A DNA stretch of 64,000 nt from Spartobacteria bacterium (GTDB lineage: Bacteria > Verrucomicrobiota > Verrucomicrobiia > Chthoniobacterales > UBA10450): NCBI GenBank assembly GCA_021325495.1, contig JAJPGZ010000001.1, positions 1 through 64,000 of the forward strand, read 5' to 3'. A program made the position numbers and the translations under genes. Numbering within the stretch: position 1 is the first letter of the stretch; every line of letters starts with the position of its first letter. This document shows positions 8,108 to 14,994 of the stretch, in pieces. Under the pieces are notes generated by a model that saw only the letters and a list, made by a program, of their open reading frames with translations, was not told the origin of the DNA and ran no database searches.

Positions 8108-9082
8108 GTGCGCGCCTATCGCCGCGCCGCACGCAGCGCCTGGCTCTGGCCGGAAGAAGCCGCCGATCTTCTCGCGCAAGATCGACAACTAACCGAGCTG
8201 CACGGCGTCGGCCCATTCATGGCGAAACAGATTTCGCGTTGGATCGAGAAGCCGCCGAAGCTGGGAACGATTCCGCCGGAACGCCGCGACTTCATGGCGC
8301 TGGCCGATGCGCGCAAAATTCTCCAGGCCAAACCTGAGTGGTCGCAAAAACTTCGCGGCGACTTACAAATGCACACGCATTACAGCGACGGTTCCGGAAG
8401 CGTTCGTGAAATGGCGGAAGCAGCCGACGCGCGCGGATACGAATACATCGCGATCACGGATCACTCGAAAGGTTTGAAAATCGCCGGCGGCATTGACGAA
8501 AAACGTCTCGCGAAACAAACCGCGGAGATCGCGAAGACGAACATGTCGATCTTGCGCAAAGGCGGCAAAGTCACGGTGCTTTCGTCGATCGAGATGAATC
8601 TTAATCCGCGCGGCGAAGGCGACATGGACCCGCGCGCGTTAGCGAAACTCGATCTCGTCCTCGGTTCGTTTCATTCCGTTCTGCGAGTAAAACACGATCA
8701 AACCGCGCGTTATCTCGCCGCGTTGCGCAATCGCGACATTCAGATTCTCGGTCATCCGCGGGGGCGCATTTACAATTATCGCCTCGGGCTCAGCGCGGAT
8801 TGGCCGCGCGTTTTTGCCGCCGCCCGTAAGATCGACAAGGCGCTCGAAGTCGATTGTTACCCCGATCGCCAGGACTTGAACGTCGCCCTTTTGAAAATCG
8901 CGCGCCAAGAGGGCTGCCGGATTTCGTTAGGCACAGACGCGCATCATCCGTGGCAGCTCGAATTCATCGAGCTCGGCTTGGCCGCCGCCTTGAAAGCGAA
9001 AATATCCCCGGATCGCATCGTAAACTTTATGTCGATCTTGCAATTGAAAGCGTGGGTCGGAAAACTTCGCCGGGCGCGATGA
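8108..9082 (+). CDS. PHP-domain phosphoesterase with helix-hairpin-helix N-terminus (PolX C-terminal-like)
   Basis: An HhH segment (about 1-45: LTELHGVGPFMAKQIS) precedes a PHP domain with LQMHTHYSDGSGS, AITDHS, SSIEMNL, FHS, ILGHPRGR and SLGTDAHH, the metal-binding set of the PolX 3'-5' exonuclease domain. There is no polymerase domain. GTG 8108 is the first canonical start, but similarity continues upstream in the same frame (TNAQIAELLAQESREQSG from 8048) with no ATG, GTG or TTG down to the stop at 7988. The expected start is occupied by a CCTAACGA motif. The next gene overlaps by 4 bp. Confidence 0.85.
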   Translation: MRAYRRAARSAWLWPEEAADLLAQDRQLTELHGVGPFMAKQISRWIEKPPKLGTIPPERRDFMALADARKILQAKPEWSQKLRGDLQMHTHYSDGSGSVREMAEAADARGYEYIAITDHSKGLKIAGGIDEKRLAKQTAEIAKTNMSILRKGGKVTVLSSIEMNLNPRGEGDMDPRALAKLDLVLGSFHSVLRVKHDQTARYLAALRNRDIQILGHPRGRIYNYRLGLSADWPRVFAAARKIDKALEVDCYPDRQDLNVALLKIARQEGCRISLGTDAHHPWQLEFIELGLAAALKAKISPDRIVNFMSILQLKAWVGKLRRAR

Positions 9083-9495
9083 GCCAAATGTTCGTAATCA
9101 AAACCGAGATTAGGAATCTTTCGGCGAAGACATTCTCATTCGAGGCGCAGAAGACCATGTACGGCGGCAAGCGGATCGCCGACGGCGACACCATCTTCAT
9201 CTTCGCGAGCGAAAACGAAGGTGGCCCGGGGCTGATCGCCAGCGGCGTTGTTACCTCGGCCAAAGCGACGCCAAGAAAACCGGGAATCGCCCGGCAAACG
9301 CCGCGCGTGAGCATCACCGTCAGAAGAACCGCGACGGCAAAGCGACGATTGGGCCGGAGCGAACTTAAAGCTTTTTCAAATTGGAACGACGGCCGGCCCG
9401 AGACCGAGCTCAACTTCAAATTCTATCGTCAGGCCACGAACAAGATTGGTGGCATCTCGGACAAGGCGGCGGCATACCTTCGCCGTTTCTTTTAA
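9079..9495 (+). CDS. Conserved protein with a possible PUA/EVE-like fold
   Basis: 138 aa starting at ATG 9079, overlapping the PHP stop by 4 bp (ATGA). The sequence MFVIKTEIRNLSA...GDTIFIFASENEGGPGLIASGVV reads like a small nucleic-acid-binding beta barrel of the EVE/ASCH type. A basic stretch (RRTATAKRRLGRSELKAF) precedes a C-terminal helix. The family assignment is tentative. Coupling to a PHP exonuclease-like gene suggests a nucleic-acid role (inference). It ends at TAA just before a TCGTTAGG motif shared with the end of msrA. Confidence 0.5.
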   Translation: MSQMFVIKTEIRNLSAKTFSFEAQKTMYGGKRIADGDTIFIFASENEGGPGLIASGVVTSAKATPRKPGIARQTPRVSITVRRTATAKRRLGRSELKAFSNWNDGRPETELNFKFYRQATNKIGGISDKAAAYLRRFF

Positions 9496-9499
9496 TTCG

Positions 9500-10084
9500 T
9501 TAGGGCTTTTCGCCCCACGTTTTCTCTTTGAACGAAACGCGGCCGGAGCCGTGTTCGAACGCTTCGAAGTGTTCGGAGTTCGTCTCGTAATATTTCTGAT
9601 GATAACCTTCCGCCGGCCAGAATTTCATCGCCGGCAAAATTTCGGTCACGATCGGTTTCTTGAATTTACCCGAGCTCGCCAGTTTCGCTTTCGATTCCTC
9701 GGCGGTTTTCTTTTCGTTTTCGTCCGCAAAAAAAATCGCGGCGCGATAACTCGGGCCGATGTCGGTGAATTGGCCGTCGCTTTGGGTGGGATCGATTTGT
9801 TTCCAGTAAATGTCGAGCAACTGCGCGAACGAAATCTTTGCCGGATCGTACGTGATCTCGATCGACTCGCGGTATTTCGTTTTCTCCGAACCGACGAGCT
9901 CGTACGTGGGATTCGCCTCGGTGCCGCCGCAGTAACCTACGATCGTCTTGATCACTCCGGGCGCCTTATCGAATGCGGGTTGGATGCACCAAAAACAGCC
10001 GCCGGCGAATACGGCCGTCTTCGTTTCGGCCGATGCAAGATCGACAACTGCAAGGAACAATAATGCCAGCAACATTCGTTTCAT
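9500..10084 (-). CDS. msrA: Peptide methionine sulfoxide reductase A, exported
   Basis: 194 aa with a signal peptide (MKRMLLALLFLAVVDLASAE). The catalytic motif GCFWC appears near residue 29, followed by VGYCGG, the YESIEITYDP-like strand and AEGYHQKYY, all diagnostic of MsrA. It reduces methionine-S-sulfoxide, here probably in the periplasm. Two reverse/forward copies of the dispersed 10-mer flank or enter the 5' end (10037-10046 in the signal peptide as VVDLA, and 10087-10096 just upstream). The stop TAA is formed by the CCTAACGA motif. Confidence 0.95.
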   Translation of the reverse strand: MKRMLLALLFLAVVDLASAETKTAVFAGGCFWCIQPAFDKAPGVIKTIVGYCGGTEANPTYELVGSEKTKYRESIEITYDPAKISFAQLLDIYWKQIDPTQSDGQFTDIGPSYRAAIFFADENEKKTAEESKAKLASSGKFKKPIVTEILPAMKFWPAEGYHQKYYETNSEHFEAFEHGSGRVSFKEKTWGEKP

Positions 10085-10190
10085 ATTGTCGATCTTAGAC
10101 AGCAGCGGGCGGCCGGCGTTGCCACTTTCGGCTTGCCATCTCGGGCCTCATTCGTCATAAGCATGATCGCTTAACCTACAAGGAGGTCTC

Positions 10191-10577
10191 ATGGTCAAAT
10201 CTGCTGCTCTTCTCTTTGGTGTTGTATTTCTTGCGGTCGGAATCCTCGGCTTCATCCCCGGCATCAGCGCGCCGGGGCCAGATGGAATGCCGATGTTGCT
10301 CGGCATCTTCATGGTAAACACTGTCCATAGCATCATCCACATCGCTTCCGGTGCGGTCTTTCTTTTCGCCGGCATGGCCGGCGCCGGTCCGGCGCGCATC
10401 TGGTTTAAAGTTTTCGGCGTGGTCTACGCACTCGTGGCCGTCATGGGATTTGTCGTCGGCAACGGCATGATCTTCGGCCTGATTTCGAACAACCCGGCCG
10501 ATACCTGGCTGCACGTTGTTCTCGCAGCGGCCATGCTCTTCCTCGGCTTTGTCGCCAAGGACACCGCGACGGCCTAA
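10191..10577 (+). CDS. DUF4383-like four-helix membrane protein
   Basis: 128 aa, preceded by AGGAGGT (10181-10187) three bases from the ATG. There are four hydrophobic segments with NTVHSIIHIASGAVFLFAG, a conserved His-rich helix of DUF4383-type proteins. Function is unknown; relatives are often stress-responsive. The stop TAA (10575-10577) is created by a GCCTAACG motif. trmB follows 15 bp later. Confidence 0.75.
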   Translation: MVKSAALLFGVVFLAVGILGFIPGISAPGPDGMPMLLGIFMVNTVHSIIHIASGAVFLFAGMAGAGPARIWFKVFGVVYALVAVMGFVVGNGMIFGLISNNPADTWLHVVLAAAMLFLGFVAKDTATA

Positions 10578-10592
10578 CGGATTCTCCTCAAC

Positions 10593-11246
10593 GTGCCTGC
10601 GCGCGAGGCGCCTGGTTCGCCTCCACGCGGGCACGTCCTTTTTGCGGCGGCGATTGTTGAGCTGCGCTCAATCACCGAGCGGCTCGATCTCGAAGAAATC
10701 TTCGGTCGCCGCGCGCCATTGCAGGTCGATCTTGGCTGCGGCAACGGGGCGTTCCTTTGCGCGCTCGCGCAACGTCATCCCGAGAAAAATTTTCTCGGGA
10801 TCGAGCGTTTGTTAGGCCGGACCAACTCCACTGCGCATAAGATCGACAAGGGCAAGATCGACAATGCGCGCGTCCTGCGCGTGGAAACCTCCTACGCTGT
10901 GCGTTACCTGCTTCCGCCGGAATCGGTCGAAACATTTTACCTGCTCTTCCCCGACCCGTGGCCGAAGCGCCGCCACCAACGTCGCCGCGTGGTCAGCGAA
11001 GATTTTTTAGACGCCATCCACGCCGCGCTCATTCCCCGCGGAACGTTTCACGTCGCGACCGATCAACGCGATTACTTCGACCAGATCAGCGAACTCGCAT
11101 CCGCGACATTCGACATTGTCGATCTTGTCGATAATGCCAGTCCGGCTCGGACCGATCTTCCGGCGACAAAATTCGAAAAACGATTTCGCGAACAAGGCGC
11201 GCCGATTTATCGCGTCACGCTCCGAAAAGTTTCGCCAGTGAGATAA
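10593..11246 (+). CDS. trmB: tRNA (guanine-N7-)-methyltransferase
   Basis: 217 aa from GTG 10593. The SAM site VDLGCGNGAFLCALA, the FLGIERLLGR strand, LFPDPWPKRRHQRRR (substrate and catalytic loop) and the C-terminal TKFEKRFREQG are diagnostic of TrmB, which makes m7G46 in tRNA. Between motifs it carries AHKIDKGKIDNARVLR, where two copies of the dispersed 10-mer (10839 and 10854) spell KID twice in a region that is usually variable helix. The 3' end overlaps the convergent comEC by 40 bp. Confidence 0.93.
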   Translation: MPAREAPGSPPRGHVLFAAAIVELRSITERLDLEEIFGRRAPLQVDLGCGNGAFLCALAQRHPEKNFLGIERLLGRTNSTAHKIDKGKIDNARVLRVETSYAVRYLLPPESVETFYLLFPDPWPKRRHQRRRVVSEDFLDAIHAALIPRGTFHVATDQRDYFDQISELASATFDIVDLVDNASPARTDLPATKFEKRFREQGAPIYRVTLRKVSPVR

Positions 11247-13579
11247 GACCGCGCCTCCCATTTGCCGGGCCAGAAACGCAATTGCACAGCGCCGCTTTGG
11301 TCCTGTCGAAAAAGTTTGATGCCCCGCGCGCGCATCCGTTCGGCCCAGGCATCGTCCACTCGCTCGGTGCGCGGAAAATCGCGCGATGTGGCAACGATGA
11401 CCTCCGGTTCCACTGCATCGATAAACGCATCGGTGCCCGAAGGCGAAGAGTGATGTTGCCCTTTCACGATGATGTCGCTGCGCAAATCCGTTCCGCTCGC
11501 GATCAGCGCGCGCTCTGTTTTTTCGCCGGCGTCGGATGTCAGAAGAATGCGCGCCGAAGGTGTTAATAGTTGCACCACGAAAGCCTCATCGTCGGCTGTT
11601 GTGACTTTCACATCGCGCGGCGGGTAGAGAATTTTTGCGGCGACCCTATCACACACCCACAGAATTTCGCCGGCACCGCCACTCGTTAGGCTAAGCCGCG
11701 CTTGAACGATCGCGCTGCGCAGATCGCGATGGATCGGTGATCGATCGGGCGCGAAGTTGTCGATCAAGATCGTGGGCGGCATCTCGCGCACCAACTGCAT
11801 CGCGCCGCCAATATGCTGGGCGTCGCCATGCGACAGGACCAGTCCCTCGATCTTGTTGATGCCGCTGGCGTGTAAATACGGGCGGAGAACTCGTTCGTAA
11901 TCGCGGTCGCTTCCGCAATCGAAAAGCCAATGATGTCCACGGCTCACGACGTGAACGGCCGCGCCGGTGCCGACATCGAGGATGTCGATCTTAGCGCGCG
12001 CGCCGTCGGGCCACCGCGGATGCGCGACGTAGTAGTGGCCGGTCGGAAGTTGCGCAAAGAAATGAACGATCCCGATAACCGATCGCGCCAGAACGAGATT
12101 CGCGTTGTTGAAAATGATCGACACCGATGCTGCGATCGGCGCCGTAACTAACGACACCATTGCGATCGCGAGGATGAAGAAAGCGATCGGCACGACGACG
12201 AGATTCGCCATCAACGAAACTGGTGCGATCAGATAAAAGTAAGTCGCGATTAAAACGATGGAGCCGCCCCACGCCGCGGCCGAGACTGCGCTCGCGCGGC
12301 TTAGCTCGGCCAGGAATGCGTGCCAGACGCGACGCGGCGCGCTCAGCAAACTCGGCGGCAGAAATGGATCGTGCGACACGACTGGACGCAGCGTTTTCGA
12401 TATCGGGTCGGCGAAAATGACAATCGCGCCCACGACCGCAAATGAGAGTTGGAAACCGGTGGCGAAAAGCTCATTCGTGTCCCAACACAGGAGCAGGAAC
12501 GCGGCGGCCGCGAGACTGTTCAGTGCGAAGACGCGGCGTTCGAAAAACGCGCCGCCTAACAAGATCGAGCTCATGATTGCCGCGCGAAGGCTCGAGACAT
12601 GCAGACCAGTCACGGCCGCATAAAACAATAAGAGCGGAATGATGAGCGCGGCCGCCGATTTTTTCGGCAATTGCACCAGCATCGCGACCATCCAGAGCAG
12701 GCGCGCGATGATCCCGACATGCAGGCCGGCCACGGCGAACAAATGGAGCGTTCCGGTTTGCTGAAACGGTTCCTCGATGTCTTCCGGCGTTTGACGACGC
12801 AGGCCGAGGACGATGCCGCTCAAAAAATTCTGCACATCCGGCGCGTCCTCCAAAGATCGACATAGGACCGTTTGCATCCACGTCCGCGATTGCTGCGCCG
12901 CACGCAAGATGGGATTTCCGCCCGCATGCCTAACGAGACGGACGTCTTCGGCGTAGCGGGCATAAATCGCATCTCGCACATCCGCGCGCGCGAGGTAACT
13001 GCGCATGTCGAACTCACCCGGATTGCGCGGGGCGGTAATGGGCTGCGTTATTCCGAAAAGCTGCACTTCGTCGCCGAAAGTAATGCGGCTGCGCGAGCGC
13101 GCGAACAGGGTTGCGCTGGTGTCGATCTTATTTCCGTCGAGTTCAATGGACCTCAGCTTTAGCAAAAATGTCGCTGCGGCATTCGCGCCCATCTTTGGTT
13201 CAGTGATCACATTGCCGGTGACATTCGCGACGCGCGATTGTTCGCCCAGTTCCGCGGCCAGGCGCAAACCCGCCGTGTCGCGAACGTGCAGCGAATGCAG
13301 GATAAAAAATCCGACCGCGACAAATACATATGTCGATCTTGCATTCGGCCTAACGAACGTCGCGGCGCCCGCCAAAATGCCAAGCCCGGCAAACACCAAC
13401 AACGCGCGATGCGGCGCCGGAAAAAAATCTGCGACGAAAATGCCGAAGCCGGCGGCGAGCGCGAGTCCCACAAACGGTTGGCGCGGCGCGAGCAGAAGCT
13501 TTCGCAATTCACCTGTAAACGTCGCCGCCGCCGCGGTGCCACCGGTGAATGTCTCGCCCGGCGCGGTTAACGACTTCAT
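11207..13579 (-). CDS. comEC: ComEC/Rec2 DNA-uptake channel
   Basis: About 790 aa from ATG 13577-13579 (MKSLTAPGETF). A longer reading to 13696 would run into the palindromic repeat at 13641-13768 and is less likely. Order: N-terminal membrane helices, an OB-like DUF4131 region (about 80-230), the Competence domain with GLHVGIIARLL and LRAAIMSSILL, then a C-terminal metallo-beta-lactamase-like domain starting KIDILDVGTGAAVHVV. That domain has LSHGDAQHIGG, where many homologues have HxDxDH, so one metal ligand is changed. ComEC carries transforming DNA across the inner membrane. Five dispersed 10-mers lie in the gene or its overlap. Confidence 0.93.
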   Translation of the reverse strand: MKSLTAPGETFTGGTAAAATFTGELRKLLLAPRQPFVGLALAAGFGIFVADFFPAPHRALLVFAGLGILAGAATFVRPNARSTYVFVAVGFFILHSLHVRDTAGLRLAAELGEQSRVANVTGNVITEPKMGANAAATFLLKLRSIELDGNKIDTSATLFARSRSRITFGDEVQLFGITQPITAPRNPGEFDMRSYLARADVRDAIYARYAEDVRLVRHAGGNPILRAAQQSRTWMQTVLCRSLEDAPDVQNFLSGIVLGLRRQTPEDIEEPFQQTGTLHLFAVAGLHVGIIARLLWMVAMLVQLPKKSAAALIIPLLLFYAAVTGLHVSSLRAAIMSSILLGGAFFERRVFALNSLAAAAFLLLCWDTNELFATGFQLSFAVVGAIVIFADPISKTLRPVVSHDPFLPPSLLSAPRRVWHAFLAELSRASAVSAAAWGGSIVLIATYFYLIAPVSLMANLVVVPIAFFILAIAMVSLVTAPIAASVSIIFNNANLVLARSVIGIVHFFAQLPTGHYYVAHPRWPDGARAKIDILDVGTGAAVHVVSRGHHWLFDCGSDRDYERVLRPYLHASGINKIEGLVLSHGDAQHIGGAMQLVREMPPTILIDNFAPDRSPIHRDLRSAIVQARLSLTSGGAGEILWVCDRVAAKILYPPRDVKVTTADDEAFVVQLLTPSARILLTSDAGEKTERALIASGTDLRSDIIVKGQHHSSPSGTDAFIDAVEPEVIVATSRDFPRTERVDDAWAERMRARGIKLFRQDQSGAVQLRFWPGKWEARSYLTGETFRSVTR

Positions 13580-13640
13580 GAGCGCGCCGATGTTAGGCAA
13601 GCTCGGCTGACCCCTCAATATGATTTCACCAATCTGCTTC

Positions 13641-13768
13641 GGGGAGCACAGGCCGCTGGCCTGTGGTTTCCGGCGGCTCGCCGGAAATTTCTTCATTTTT
13701 TCTACGACTCATTTTCCGATTCGTTTGGCGAGCCGCCAAACGCCGCAGGCCGGCGGCCTGCGCTCCCC
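13641..13768. repeat. REP/MITE-like palindromic element with four hairpins
   Basis: The two arms begin GGGGAGCACAGGCC and end GGCCTGCGCTCCCC and are complementary over about 45 bp, with about 35 bp between. Each arm itself folds into two hairpins: CAGGCC-gc-tGGCCTG with TTTCCGGCGgctCGCCGGAAA on the left, and GTTTGGCGagcCGCCAAAC with GCAGGCCggcGGCCTGC on the right. It sits between the divergent comEC and rarA. The structure is that of paired REP units, and other copies elsewhere in the genome are expected. Confidence 0.8.
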
Positions 13769-13818
13769 CGGAACGGAAATTCAGATGCGCACCCCGATAG
13801 CGCGCCGTATTTTCTCCG

Positions 13819-14994
13819 GTGCAGGATTTATTCAGCGCGCAGGAAGAAGATGTCGATCTTACGAAGGTTGATAAAGCCGCGCCGCTCGCCACCCGCATGC
13901 GGCCGCGCACGCTCGAGGAATTTGTCGGGCAGGAACACATTCTCGCGCCGGGAAAATTATTGCGCCGCGCGATCGAAGCCGACCGTCTGCCTTCGGTAAT
14001 TTTTTCCGGTCCGCCGGGCACGGGCAAGACGACGCTCGCCCACGTCATCGCAGCGCTGACGAATTCCGTGTTCGTTAGGCTAAGCGGCGTCGAATCTAAC
14101 GTCGCGGAAATGCGCCGCGTTATCGCCGCGGCGACCAACCGGATCCGTACTTCGGGCAAAAAGACCATCGTGTTCATCGACGAGATTCATCACTTCAACA
14201 AAGCGCAGCAGGACATTCTTCTGCCCGACGTCGAGAGCGGAACACTGCGATTGATCGGCGCGACGACTTACAATCCATTTTTCTACGTCAACAGCGCGCT
14301 CGTTTCGCGCTCACAGGTTTTTCAGCTTGAGCCGTTACGCGTCGAACAACTCGAACGGTTGATCGATCGCGCGCTCGCGGACAAGGAGCGCGGTCTCGGC
14401 AATTACAAGGTGAAGATCGACAACGACGCCCGGAAACATTTGGCGAAGTTGAGCGACGGCGACGCGCGCAAAACTTTAAACGCACTCGAGATCGGCGTGC
14501 GGACAACGCCGCCCGATGCGAAAGGCGTGATTCATTTCACACTCGCGGTCGCGGAGGAATCGATTCAGCAAAAGGCGATCGTTTATGACAAGAAAGGCGA
14601 CGCGCATTACGACACCATCAGCGCGTTCATCAAAAGCATGCGCGCGTCAGATGAACAGGGCGCGATGTATTGGCTCGCGAAAATGCTGCACGCCGGGGAA
14701 GATTTTCGTTTCATCGCGCGGCGCATCGTGATTTTCGCGAGCGAAGACGTCGGCCTCGCGGATGCGCAAGCGTTGCCGCTCGCGATTGCGACACAACAAG
14801 CGGTCGAGTTTGTCGGTTTACCGGAAGCGCGGATTCCGTTAGGCCACGCCACCGCTTACATGTGTCGCGCGAAAAAGAGCCGTGAAGCGTACGACATGTT
14901 GAACGCAGCCGCGGACAAGATCGACATGGAGCAAACGCAGCGCGTGCCCGAGCATCTCAAGAACAAACATTTTCCCGTTAATCCGGAAGGGTGA
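13819..14994 (+). CDS. rarA: Replication-associated recombination protein A (MgsA/RarA AAA+ ATPase)
   Basis: 391 aa from GTG 13819. It has RPRTLEEFVGQEHIL, Walker A GPPGTGKTT, Walker B FIDEIHHFNKAQQD, sensor 1 GATTYNP and the RarA C-terminal tetramerisation region (KGDAHYDTISAFIKSMRASD, EDVGLADAQAL). RarA acts at stalled replication forks. The end (VPEHLKNKHFPVNPEG) stops about 35 residues before the usual C-terminus containing a YPHD and QxYLP ending. Its TGA overlaps the GTG of the helicase gene, so the two are co-translated. Confidence 0.92.
   Translation: MQDLFSAQEEDVDLTKVDKAAPLATRMRPRTLEEFVGQEHILAPGKLLRRAIEADRLPSVIFSGPPGTGKTTLAHVIAALTNSVFVRLSGVESNVAEMRRVIAAATNRIRTSGKKTIVFIDEIHHFNKAQQDILLPDVESGTLRLIGATTYNPFFYVNSALVSRSQVFQLEPLRVEQLERLIDRALADKERGLGNYKVKIDNDARKHLAKLSDGDARKTLNALEIGVRTTPPDAKGVIHFTLAVAEESIQQKAIVYDKKGDAHYDTISAFIKSMRASDEQGAMYWLAKMLHAGEDFRFIARRIVIFASEDVGLADAQALPLAIATQQAVEFVGLPEARIPLGHATAYMCRAKKSREAYDMLNAAADKIDMEQTQRVPEHLKNKHFPVNPEG

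Noticed and set aside
13580-13696. Longer N-terminus of ComEC
   Set aside because: The extra 39 codons read into the hairpin repeat and lack similarity to ComEC.
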